This document shows, piece by piece, positions 50,941 through 61,928 of a stretch of 64,000 bases of DNA. The number at the start of each line of letters is the position of its first letter. The first letter of the stretch is position 1. The stretch covers positions 660,261-724,260 of the forward strand of contig NW_022985442.1 of NCBI RefSeq assembly GCF_010093595.1. The letters run 5' to 3'. The position numbers and the translations under genes are program-made. Under the pieces are notes generated by a model, which was given only the letters and a program-made list of their open reading frames with translations, was not told the DNA's origin and ran no database searches. Source of the DNA: Mytilinidion resinicola (Eukaryota; Ascomycota; Dothideomycetes; Mytilinidiales; Mytilinidiaceae).

Positions 50941-52146
50941 CAGATTCAACCGCCTCAATATTTGGACATTGAAAATGCAACTTTGCGGACGTGTTGATCT
51001 ATCTGAAGCTCTCCTGGCCGCTAGATGGATTCGGAGTTGGTCAGAGCTTTTCCTCCTCAAACCCCCCATCTCCCTCTTGCTGCCACAAGACTCCATCGCC
51101 CGTCGAAGCCACCCCGTCAATACGAATCGCTCTCAGCCTGATCACGAAAGTATGGCACTAACACCACTCGGGGCCAATATCAATCGCCTTCCTCAAGCCA
51201 AGAATGCAGAAATGTGAACCTCAGCACCAAGGCTGAAATCCTTGCGTACAGCCTTCTCCGTCGCTCACATGTTCCCCCTCCAATTTCGCCTTGGTCGCCC
51301 GAATGCCGTCAATTCCGCCCAGTATGCATAGATTTACGTGTCCGGCATGGCGGTTTTCAGCCTTGCATATTTCCCTAACCGAGCTGGCCTCTCAACACCA
51401 CCTGCTCCTCCGGGAGGCCTCTTCTATATGCACACAGCCTTCTTGTCGTCGTGAGCCTCGCTGTTGAGTGGCTCTCGATGAAGGCCTCACGGCGGGCCAT
51501 CTTTGGCGTTTCTTTCTATTGGATGCTTCGTTATCTTCAGCCTGGGTCATCGCGGGTCCGCCGGGAGGCAACGGGCCTCCCGGAGGGGTCTCATGGCCGC
51601 ATTGTTGCCGCCTTATGGCTGCCTTATGGCCTTTTTTGACAGCCTTGGTGCCGGTAGTGCCAGCGATGTCAGATTGAGGAGAGGTTTGATTGGTGCCCTG
51701 AGCTTGTTGGGAGTTCTGAGGCTCTCATATGGTCGGACGTATGCATAGAGAGATGTGAGCGTATCATTGCTTTACAGGAAACAGGGGATGTCCTCCGCGA
51801 CTTCTCAGCCTTAACGTCTTTATCCCGGTCTCGATATGTCACACGCATCTCCAATTGCCCTTCACCCTTTTGCCGCCTTTTCTATATCAACCCTGACACT
51901 GTCCACAAATTATCCATCACACCTATCACTTATCACCTACCCTTCGTAGATCGGAGCCCAAGACTATAGGAACCTAAGACTTATATACCACAACTATCGC
52001 CTTCACAAACCTTCTCTAAGCCGGATTCAAGCAAGCAACTCCTGCAACTCTTCTTTTATAACACTTCGAACATTGTCCTATACGCACATGATAGCTCCAA
52101 CTACAACGTCGTTTCTAGCCGATACATTCCAGACCTCTTTAAGTTT

Positions 52147-52539
52147 TTGAAATCTATCTTTCAAACACTTCGAACGCTGGTCTATGCGCATGCAATAGAA
52201 CCACTACAACATTATTGCCAGCCGCAATGCATCATCCGGGTCAGCTTCCGCGGAGGGAGTGGATACTCCTGCTGTTCTCAGTCGATCTCACCAAATGGAT
52301 CTGCTGCCGTGGCAACGACGGATATCCCATCTTCGATGACTTGCCCCATCTGCGGTATCTACTTTACCGTCGGCGACTCTCGCTCGCCATCTCGAGAGGG
52401 AAAGGCCACGTCGGAGCTTTTAAAGATATTCGCTCTGGGAATTCGTCATAGCTGTCTGCAATACCGCCATCAAGCCTGTCACAAGTGTAAAGTATGCATC
52501 ACTTCTCTTGAATTAACGCTGGAGATACACATGCCCTAA
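52147..52539 (+). CDS. doubtful hypothetical with CPIC and HKCKVC pairs
   Basis: A 130-aa open frame with MTCPICGIYFTVGDSRSPSR in the middle and RHQACHKCKVC later, suggestive of a broken zinc-finger protein. Spacing does not fit a complete C2H2, RING or LIM module. No introns or conserved start were found. It could be a relic of the zinc-finger gene family represented at 54 kb. Confidence 0.22.
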   Translation: MKSIFQTLRTLVYAHAIEPLQHYCQPQCIIRVSFRGGSGYSCCSQSISPNGSAAVATTDIPSSMTCPICGIYFTVGDSRSPSREGKATSELLKIFALGIRHSCLQYRHQACHKCKVCITSLELTLEIHMP

Positions 52540-53008
52540 TAGATGCAGCAAGACACGAGAAAGTCCGACAGAAGTGTCACCAACCGCAACCCATCGTCCT
52601 CAGCTCATTTGCGCTCTATCTACCGCTCCCCAACCTTCAGCGTGGGCAGCCTCACATTCAGACGCCTAAACGAATGACAGAAGCGCCAATTACGAGCATA
52701 CTGGCTGCGGATACCCTTCTAGTCACCAAAACATACGACTCCTGGCCAAGCTAGCCAACTCTAGACTTACCATTCCGTCCAACTTGGATAGGGCTCCTGC
52801 CTGGACAATAATCCTTCTATGTTGGGACTACCTGACCGAGCATCTGAACTTTACCTTCGCCGCTACTACGAAGTGTTGCGCTGACGAAAATAAGTATCCA
52901 GCATCCCAATCTCATGGAGGGCTCGTGGAGACTAAAATATTCGCCGACACGCCAAACGTGTGCTTGCCGCTATGAGAGAATTATCGGTTGCTATAGAAGC
53001 CTCGTCCG

Positions 53009-53548
53009 ATGAGAGATTCCTCGCCAATCGTATGCAACGTCGTGCTGGAAACAAATACGGCGCTTATTATAACGTCGCCCCGCATCTTCGCTGCGTCCAC
53101 TTCCACACCCGACATGGTTGTCCGCAAGGGCAAGCACGATGAGAAGCGTGGTGGTAAAGGCGGAGGAGATGATCCACCGATGGAGGTCCTCAAAATGGAT
53201 CGAACTCCTATCTGTCAGGCAGCTTTCTCGGAGCGTGCGATCTGGAAGGCTGTCCGTCCAATGCCCAGTGCACGAGGTCAGCGCCTACAGCACCACCAGA
53301 AAATGATACACACTGGTATCAAGCCTTCAATATTTCCGTTCAACAATCAGAGCCATATCTATTCTCGAGGCTTCATCCTTGAACATTTCGAGCATCTGCA
53401 ACGTTACCATCAGATGTACGCCCGCCTGAAAGGCCTAACCTGGAACCATTCCCCAGACGGCTCTCGCGATGACCATGAGCTGCGCTGCCATACGAGTCGC
53501 GCCTCAGACTGGTTCACCCTGGATTCTCAACTTTCACTTAGCGTCTAA
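53009..53548 (+). CDS. doubtful hypothetical protein
   Basis: A 179-aa open frame with a Gly/Lys-rich stretch (RKGKHDEKRGGKGGGDDPP) and a more ordered end (RGFILEHFEHLQRYHQMYAR). No known domain. It is the longest frame in this gene-poor region and precedes the C2H2 gene on the same strand, but I find no splice signals linking them. Confidence 0.25.
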   Translation: MRDSSPIVCNVVLETNTALIITSPRIFAASTSTPDMVVRKGKHDEKRGGKGGGDDPPMEVLKMDRTPICQAAFSERAIWKAVRPMPSARGQRLQHHQKMIHTGIKPSIFPFNNQSHIYSRGFILEHFEHLQRYHQMYARLKGLTWNHSPDGSRDDHELRCHTSRASDWFTLDSQLSLSV

Positions 53549-53969
53549 AAACGCATGTACGTATCCAGCTGATTTTCGAAGATCTTTAGATGGTATAAAT
53601 CACGTGGGTTTCCTTGCCTTCAGCCTCATGAAGGAACCGCAACCTCGTGAAAGCATCACAGCCTTGGGAAGGCATCAGGCGACGTCTGCCTTCTCTCAGC
53701 CGAGCGGTTAGCTGCAAGCAAGCCCGACCTTGCCACTGTCCAGGGCGCACTTACCCTCTTGCGTCAGCCTCACTCTTCGCACGTGCTCTTATGCAGAGCG
53801 ACACTCCAAGAGGCCCGAGAGGCCGAGGGCCTCTCCTAAGGCTCTTTAGAGGGAACCTTCTAAAAGCCGTGACGTTCGCTCCTGTCTAGGCACGGGAATT
53901 GTGCAAGATCGTGACACTGTGCTATCTAGCTATTTTGCCAGCCGCTTCATATACTATCTTTCACATGCG

Positions 53970-55051
53970 ATGGACGATTATCTTGAATTTCTCGGTCAAT
54001 CCCTCGTTCCACGTCCAGGCACCGTTGTTTGTCAACCCCCTTCCCATAACTCTTATGGTTTATTCGATGACTTCGAAGGCTTTCCATTCAGTAGTTCACA
54101 AGAATCATCAGGCTCGGGTTTCGATTCTAGCACAACCGAATCCTTGTGGCTTGAGAGCGACTCAGCATTTAGGGATGCGACTCTTGGTTCCGCGCCCATT
54201 AGCTCCATTGATACCGTGACCGACCGACCCTTTGATGCAAGAGATGTATCATGGCAGCAACATGTAGAGGTTCCAATGGGACGTCCAGACATGCCTATGA
54301 ATTCCTTCTCGCGTCATCCCAACGGTGTTTTATACGTGAGCGCTACGAAATGCCCTCCCAAAATCACACTGTTAATTCTTATGCAGACGGCACTGAAACA
54401 ACCCCCCGAGTTCCAATCTAGCCTGACGGATGGGTTCGATTTATCATTCGAAACGTCCTCAGATCTCCACCTTGACCTGGGCGCTTCCAAACACCCAATT
54501 TCATTCCACGCGAAAATTTCCACTATGCAGCCTACCGCTGAAGCTACATCGGCAGTCCTTATAGCGGACAATCAAGCGATTGACCCTTCAACCCATACCG
54601 GCCCGTTTCATTGCACGGAAATAGAATGTGGAGCCATTTTTCCTCGCCACAAGTCTTTCCTGTAAGCTTCACTCTTCCGAGGGCAGACCCGTTTACTGAT
54701 ATCCCATCCAGGCAACATCTCAAGACGCATCAAAAGCCGTACAAATGCGCGCATGAGACATGCCCATGGGCCTTTCGGCTCCGAAAAGACCTCATACGTC
54801 ACCAGAAGACTCACAGTATCTCCTCCGCCCCAGGAATGCAAATACGCCTTGGTACTTTCTTCTACTGCCGCCATGCCGGTTGCCCATCTTCACAAAAGGG
54901 GTTTTCGCGGCGCGATAATCTGCTGCGACACTATCGGAATCACCACGATGATAAAACTGAAGCGGGAGAGGAAAACAACGAGCTTAGGAGGAGATCAACG
55001 CGGCAAAAGGGCTGGTTAAGCAACGGCGGCTCCTCCGAAACGACGAATTGA
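53970..55051 (+). CDS. C2H2 zinc-finger protein
   Basis: Exons 53970-54335, 54387-54661 and 54712-55051 give 326 aa. The first two introns are 51 nt (gtgagc...cag) and 50 nt (gtaagc...cag). The N-terminal 210 residues are Ser/Asp-rich and disordered. Finger 1 is completed by splicing (FHCTEIECGAIFPRHKSFL|QHLKTH), finger 2 is YKCAHETCPWAFRLRKDLIR with HQKTH, and finger 3 is FYCRHAGCPSSQKGFSRRDN with HYRNHH. The C4/C-type spacing is common in fungal transcription factors with acidic N-terminal halves. A basic tail (RRRSTRQKG) follows. It is likely a nuclear DNA-binding regulator; targets unknown. The first intron is a multiple of three, so a retained form would also stay open. Confidence 0.75.
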
Positions 55052-57398
55052 TAACGAGAACGCTATTAGCGAACTCCTCAGATCTCTACGGCTCATTGCA
55101 GCGAGCACCGCTAAATCAATACCGACCGGCTACTTGCATGACTGGCCGGAGGTATATCACGTATCCAGAGGACTCCTGACGAATCAATGACCCTCAATGC
55201 GAGGATCCTCTCGGAGGCCCGATCTGAGCTGCAAGGCCGTTCTGTAGCTCGCCGACAGATCCGACACCTCCACGTCTGATCCACAGTGTATGACCTGTCC
55301 TACTCACTGTGGCTCTTGCTGAGCTCATTGGGCCACTTCAGACGCGTCTCCCGCGTGATGGATGGATCGAGAGGCAAGCCTCTAGTTCAAGAGCCATGGA
55401 TGAGAGTCTCCTCTGCCGTCCCTATTGAGCTTGTCATGCCACTCCAAACAGCGCCACCTCGTGGGTAGTTCGATCCGAAGAGCGTGTACCTGATTCGCGA
55501 GCGACGGTTCTCTACATCTCGGCGCCTCAAGCTACCTATATGCAGGGAGGCGGTCACAGCTTTACGATCCCGTGCGGAGGAGTAATGGCCCAATTGTTGA
55601 TCTGGACGATGAGGGATTTGGGTGTGTGGAATACGCGACGATTCTCGAGTTTGTTTGCTACCATGCGCCGCCTCTCAGGCGGCTCAATGTAGCCTGTCAG
55701 AAGACAATAGGTAAAGGTTACACGTCTGATCTAGCTTCCGCGGGTTTTGCATTCACAAGTGACAGACTCTGCACGGCCCACGAGGTCTTCAGTGTACTGA
55801 TTTCATGACCAGCGCGACTGCTGTGTAGTTGCTGATTTAGGAGGTGCTGAGTTCCCGGCATGGGCATTCGAGGCCTCTGATTCAGAGCGTACGGAAACAA
55901 TATTCACGTGATCTAGATTCTGCACAGCCCCCTGGCCCCGACGATCTTCGATGTGCTTGCTACATTGCCAGCGGCCTCTGTTACACGACTTCCAATATAC
56001 AAGCTGTGGCTTATCGGCTCGGTTTCAGGGCGTTGCTCTCATCTCATTCCTCCTGAAGCCCCTGCACGTACCCGCACTCCTTGCCGGCAGCGAGCAGCCC
56101 ATTTGGTTGATTTTTCCGGTGAGTTGGAGCGAGTGACGCAGCGCTCATTGCACAGATGGTGCCAGGAATGCACGACAGAGGCTGTAAATCTGATATCATA
56201 TTTTCGCAATAGCTCAATAATCACATAAGAGCGCCCAACACGCCCTCCCTCGCCGTAACCCTCTTACTTGATCATTGCCTTGCTCTCGAGGTAGATTTTG
56301 TGCTCCCACATCGCCCTTGTATACAGTCTTCCCACTGTGCCGCCAGATAACGTGATTACCCGTAGCCCCGCGCGCTTTTAGCTTCGCGTTGGGTCATATC
56401 CGTCCGTGCCTCTGCGGGGCCCCGTCTTCCGGCGTTCGCTGCAAACCTGACTGCAGCATCACACCGCTGCCGGTGCCCAAACACCAGTCCTGCTACAACA
56501 TTGCTCCTGTGTGCTCCCTCTGCGTCGTCCTTTGAGCAAACCTAGGGTCGGTGTTCTGTACAGCTCAAGTCTCAGAAGTGGGGCTTCTCTCTACCCTCCA
56601 AAGACCCTGCGTCATCCGTGTCTGTTGGAAGTTCTGTACATACAGCGCATGTATATACAACTTCTTGAAGAACATCTACCTACTACGATTACGCGGTCGT
56701 GGAGCCCATGTGTGGTCACTAGGTACGTCTGTTGGGAGTCTCTTTGTCGATTACGGGGATCAGGTCACTCGCGGTTTGGTTGAGCTCATTACCGCTGGCA
56801 CTTCTGGTCTCATGGCCCCGGGGGACCCTCAATGAGGTAACTTGGCTGCCAAGACTGAGGGCTCCCTCAAAATGCGTTGGGGTGTGGTGCCTGATCTCAA
56901 TCGAACTGCCTCAGGCGTGAACTTAGCCTCGTGCGCCAGCAAGCTGGCACATTGGTCCACAGTGGTCTGATTAGCGCTGGGTACCTCAATGAGATAGGAG
57001 GTAGCTGCGCCTCCAGATATACTGGTTGGCTCGTTCGATCCGGGGTGTGGCGCCTGGCATCACTTATCTCACCACGCGTGGGCGGCTCAGCTTTGTTTCA
57101 TGTGCCCCACGCACTGCTCTCAACTTCTTCACGTCTTCACCGCGCTCACTCCCCATCATTTCTTAACAGTAACTGACCTCCTCACTCGTAGCTACAGCAG
57201 CTGCCTAGCTTACGTCAGCTTTTGTGCAACCTCCACCACTTAAGAGCCTCGCCAATTGCCCCGCTTTAGCCCCCTTCCACTACAAGTCCTTCACAAAGCG
57301 TCCTCTTCTAGACCTATTCCGCTTCAAGTTGTCTAGCACACGTGCTCTAGAACACCTCACCAGTCACTTGTTCGCTCAACACCGCACCCACATACACA
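55052..57398. other. gene-poor region upstream of Argonaute
   Basis: 2.3 kb without a supportable gene. Frames of 60-90 codons overlap in all phases. CTCAATGAG-type words recur at about 56830 and 56985. The last 200 bp before 57399 are CACC/CTTC-rich and should be the Argonaute promoter and leader. Confidence 0.5.
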
Positions 57399-60300
57399 AT
57401 GAGCACCGGTCGTGGCGGTCGAGGCGGCCGTGGTGGATTCAGTGGCCCTCCGCGGGGAGGTGGAGGTGGCCGTGGTGGATTCAGTGGCCCTCCGCGGGGA
57501 GGTGGAGGTGGCCGTGGAGGCTTCGGAGGTGGGCCTGTAGCTGTCTTTGGGTAAGCAACATCCACCATTTGAAACGCAGCGCTAAAGATTTCGCTTCAGT
57601 AATGGCACGTTTCCTCAGCCGGACCCAGAGGTCACCAAGCTCGAGGACGCGTCGACGAAGATGGATTTGTCCGCCCAGATGTCCGACCTCTCTGTCGCGG
57701 ATCGTCTGCCTCGCCGGCCTGGATACGGCACTCTTGGCAAGAAGATTGTCCTTTGGGCCAATTACTTCCCGTTGACTCCCGCTGATAAGTCACCAAAGTA
57801 CCTTTATCGGTACAGCGTGGCGTTCCAGCCTGAGGGAACGGCCACCCCGAAGCCGAAGAAGAAGCGCCTCATTGAGATGCTTCTCTCACAGCCACCATTC
57901 CAGGGGACTACGGCTGCAAGCGATGGGGCTCAAATCATTATCACAACGGACAAGGTGACACTCAACGGTCGCCAATCATTCGACCTTGTCTGGCACGCGC
58001 AGGGCGCCGAACCAATTCCTGCACCCACGGCCGGTGAACCCCCAGCACGAGCGGCAGCCCGAAAGCGCAACTTGCGGAAGCTTCTGGTGGAAGAGCTGCC
58101 CCCTGTGTCTGTCGGAGATCTGCTGAAGGACATTTCCTTCCAAGGTGGTGGCGGATACTACCCTCTGCGCATGGAGACCATCCAGGCCCTCAACATCTTG
58201 CTCTCCCAAGGCCCGACTTCGAAGGCCAACCATGCGGTTGGCGGAGGTAACAAGTTCTACCCCTTCGCTAACCCGGAGCTTGTCCAGGCAGATCTTGGTC
58301 AGGGTCTCCTAGCCTTACGCGGATTCTACTCCAGCGTTCGAACGGGTGTTCGTCGGATCATTGTGAACATCAACGTCGCCACCGGTGCCTTCTACAAGCC
58401 CGGTCCGCTGATGACTCTCTTGACCGAATTCAACGGCGGGCCTCCGAAAGATGCCCTACAGTCCGCTCGGATTGCGGCGTTTGCGAAGAAGTTGCGCATC
58501 AAGACGCGATACCTTATTGACCTTGATGTGAACGGGAAGCCAAAGAAGGACAAGAATGGGCCCGTTCGCAAGGAAAAGATTCACACCATTGCCGAGATGT
58601 CCGCGCGAGGTCAAAACGCCACAAATACTCATTTCGACTACACCAACCCTTCCGGTGCCACCCAACGTTTGACCGTGGCCGCCTACTTTCAACAGGGTAA
58701 GCTTGACCGTACCCCGTGGAGGCCATGACGCTCCCATGCGCTTAATACTCAGGTTGCTAATGTGTCCGTAGTGCACCAGATCACGCTGAAAACTCCCGCG
58801 TTTCCGTTGGTAAACACGGGCACGAGGACTGACCCGTCGTGGATCCCAGCGGAACTTTGTGAGGTTCTCCCAGGCCAACAAGCCAAAAGGCTACTGCTTC
58901 CGAACCAAACTCGATCAATGATTGAGTTTGCAGCACGCAGCCCCGATAAGAACGCCGTGTCCATTATTCAGTCCGGCCTCAACGTGGTCGGTATCAATCC
59001 GGTATCCCAAGGTATCAACACCTCTTTGCAGAAGTACGGCATCAAGGTGAGCGCCTCTATGCTCACCGTCGACGGCCGCATCCTTCAGCCTCCCGCCCTT
59101 CAGTACAGCAAAACCACCAATGCTGTTAGGCCACGTGACGGGAAGTGGAACTTGGCGGACGGAATCAAGCCTCGTCCATTCTTCCAAGGCGTAAGTATTC
59201 CCTCTTGGAGCTGTCTCGTTATCAACGAGGGAACGCGGGACACGATATACGGGGGCGCCGCGGCCCTTAATCGGTACTTGATCGACTTCTCGGAAACCTT
59301 GGGCCGATATGGAGTCAAACTCGGCAAAGCAACGGCCCCAGTGATTGCTTCTGTCAGCGGTCAGGACCTAAATTCACGCAATGGGAAGGCTGTTACGGAC
59401 ATTCTCAACACAACACTCAGGAAGTTGCCCGCAAAGCCGGCGTTTCTGTTCGTTCTTCTGCCGAGCGACAACGCCTTTTTGTACGACTGCGTCAAGTACC
59501 TATGCGACATCACGCTGGGCGTCCCCTCCGTGTGCAACATCGGCCAGAAGTTCTCCAAAGAGAAGGGACAGGCCCAATACTTCGCCAACGTCGCGTTGAA
59601 ATTCAACTTGAAGAAGGGTGGCGTGAACCACTACGTGTCGGACGCGGAAATGAAGCCTCTTGACGCCAGAACGATTGTTTTTGGCATTGACGTCACCCAC
59701 CCTTCGCCTGGTAGTTCCGAATCTTCACCATCCATCGCCGGCGTCGTGGCCTCTTCCGATACAAAATTCACCCAATACCCGGCCAGTATCCGCACGCAGC
59801 GTGGTCGACAGGAAATGGTCTCCGACCTGGAGGAAATGATCACGGAACGGTTGAAGCTTTGGTCTTCAAAGAACAAAGGTCTACCCGACAAGGTGATCGT
59901 GTACCGAGACGGCGTGTCGGAGGGCCAGTACGCGATCGTGCTGGAGAAAGAGTACCCGGCTTTCGTGGCTAGTTTCAACAAATTGTACGGCGCGACGTCG
60001 AAACATCCAAAAGTTTCGATCATTGTGGTCGGGAAGCGTCACCACACCCGCTTCTATCCCACAACGGCTGCGGACGCTGACGGTCGAACTGGCAATTGTT
60101 CGCCCGGAACCGTGGTCGACCGAGGCGTCACTGGCGAGCGCTTGTTCGACTTCTTCCTCGTAGCACACCAAGGCCTCCAAGGCACGTCGAAGCCGGCCCA
60201 TTACGTCGTCATAAAAGACGACAACAAGCTCGGAGCGGACCAATTGCAGCGACTTGTGAGTATTTCCTCTTGTTTCGCCTTCCGTGACAAGAAAGCTGAC

Positions 60301-60514
60301 GTCTCCCAAGACCCACAACCTCTGCTACACCTTCGGCCGCGCAACTCGCTCTGTGAGCGTCTGCCCTCCCGCTTATTATGCCGACATTCTGTGCGAGAGA
60401 GGCCGCTCCTACCTGCACAACGTGCTGAAGGGAGACGGTTCGGCCGCTTTTACCAACTTTTCTTGGCACCGCGATGTGCACCCAGCGCTTAAAGACTCCA
60501 TGTTTTACTTGTAA
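57399..60514 (+). CDS. qde-2: Argonaute, QDE-2-like small-RNA effector
   Basis: Exons 57399-57550, 57600-58696, 58772-60255 and 60311-60514 encode 978 aa. Residues 1-50 are an RGG/Gly-rich tail containing a perfect 14-residue duplication. The Argonaute N domain (GTLGKKIVLWANYFPLTP), linker, PAZ (about 330-450) and PIWI (about 590-950) follow. Slicer residues appear intact: Asp723 (FGIDVTHPSPGSS), Glu764 (RQEMVSDLEEM), Asp796 (YRDGVSEGQY) and Asp936 (AYYADILCERGR), a DEDD form as in Neurospora QDE-2. The end MFYL is the usual Argonaute C terminus. All three introns are GT-AG; the second splices AYFQQ|VHQITL and the third QRL|THNLCYTFGRATRSV. It binds small interfering RNAs and cleaves matching transcripts (quelling-type silencing). 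RGG tails are often arginine-methylated. A tandem satellite begins about 480 bp downstream. Confidence 0.96.
57426..57509 (+). repeat. perfect 42-bp tandem duplication in the Argonaute RGG exon
   Basis: Two identical 42-bp units start at 57426 and 57468 (GGCCGTGGTGGATTCAGTGG and on), each encoding GRGGFSGPPRGGGG. A third truncated unit starts at 57510. Identity at synonymous positions indicates a recent or homogenised duplication. Confidence 0.92.
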
Positions 60515-60990
60515 GCGTTTGAGAAGCGAAAGCGTAGGTGCTTCTAGTGCTTTTTCGACTGCAAGCAGCGTGAGCGTGAGCGACAGCGCGCGATTTCCCG
60601 GTCCTTTTCGTGCTTTCTTGCTCATTCTATGGAGCTTTTGGTGGCCTCTTCGGGCTGAATTTGCGGTAAAAGCGGGCGATGGGTGCTTCTTTCTTGGAGA
60701 TTATGCTTCTAAAGGGGGATGGGGAGCGGTCTTTTCTGATAGTATTTGCGACTAAAACTAGACTAAGAGGGGTCCTTTATAGTAGTCTTTGCGACGAAAG
60801 CGACTCAATGGGTAGACCTTTCTAGTCTATATAGCGACGGAATTAACGAATCATGACTTCACACTCTGGGGACTCTTTGTAATACTTGTGACTGGGACGC
60901 TTTGTGAACTGCTTGCGACTAAGAGGGCTCATGCTTTGGGGGACTACTTGTAACTGGAACGCTTTATGCTTTGCTTGTCGTTTATTATAA
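60515..60990 (+). other. degenerate repeat-rich 3' flank of Argonaute
   Basis: No gene. Words such as GGGGACT, TTTG/CTTGTAA and TTGCGACTAA(G/A)A recur. For example GGGGACTCTTTGTAATACTT at about 60867 is echoed by GGGGGACTACTTGTAACTGG at about 60937, and both are followed by (G/A)ACGCTTT. It looks like an older, more diverged minisatellite leading into the 108-bp array. Confidence 0.5.
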
Positions 60991-61750
60991 GTGCTTTTAG
61001 TAGGCGAATGCTACCGTCTAGAGTGCCCTCGCACGGTGAACAAATCCAGCGCACGATGTCAAATTCCGGAGGTTTCAACTTAGATGCAGTTATTTCACGG
61101 TGTTTCAACACCGTGGTGCCACTGCACGGAGTCCTCTGATACCATGGGAAATTTCAGGATACGACGTCAAGTTCCGGAGGCTTCATATCAGATGTCATGC
61201 TTGTACGGCGTTTTGACACGTTGATAACGATGCCTGTGGCGGCCTCACTGCGCTGGCTCAATTAAGATTGGTTGTGAATGTTCGGAGGCCGTGAATAGGA
61301 TGTCGACCTCTCGCAGCATTTTGGCGCGTTGATGACGATGCCTGTGGTGGCTTCGCGTTGTTATTTCAATCGGAATACGATGGAAAGATTTCGAGATCAA
61401 GGATTGAACGTGGTGTTTTCACAGCGTTTTGACACGTCAACAACACTGCCTGTGGTGGCCTCGCTGGGTTGGTTTAATTGATACTGGATATCAAGATTCA
61501 GTGGTCGTGAACCAGAGCTCGTCTTTTTCCGGCGTTTTAACACGTTAATACCGCTGCCTGTGGTGGCTCCGCAAGGTCAGTTTGGGGAGAACACGATGTC
61601 AAAGATTTGTAGAGTATAAATCACAGGTAGTCATTCTATAGCGTTTTGACAAGCTGATGACGCTATCTATGGTGGCTTCGTGAGGTCAATTTAATGAAGA
61701 CACGTCGTGAAGATCACGAGAAAGTGGATTAGACGTAGTCATTAGCGATC
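60991..61750 (+). repeat. satellite array with 108-bp period, about seven units
   Basis: GCGTTTTGACACGTTGAT-like words start at 61208, 61316, 61424, 61532 and 61641, intervals of 108, 108, 108 and 109 bp. More diverged unit starts fit at about 61100 and 60991. Each unit also carries TGCCTGTGGTGGC(C/T)TCGC and CACGATGTCAA(A/G)-like words. Divergence rises towards Argonaute. It lies between Argonaute and the DUF7726-like gene and shares words with the array at 30.7-31.1 kb. Confidence 0.85.
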
Positions 61751-61928
61751 TCAATTTCCACACGTGACTTCGGTCATTTACGCGTATGATTGGACCGAAA
61801 CATAAATAAACAGACAGGGTCGGGATATCAGCCTTTCTTTCACCCCCTTACGCGCCCTGCATCGCATCCCCCACCATTATCGAAAGGAATTCAACAAATC
61901 ATCCACCGAGCACGACAAGCAGTTGAAG

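Larger units (their letters stand above)
50941..53969. other. gene-poor region with two doubtful frames
   Basis: Contains a perfect 9-bp hairpin at 51561-51583 and two open frames listed separately (52147-52539, 53009-53548). The rest shows only chance frames. No repeat array is visible, though TTCGAAC(A/G)(T/C)TG-type words recur at 52.06-52.18 kb. Confidence 0.45.
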
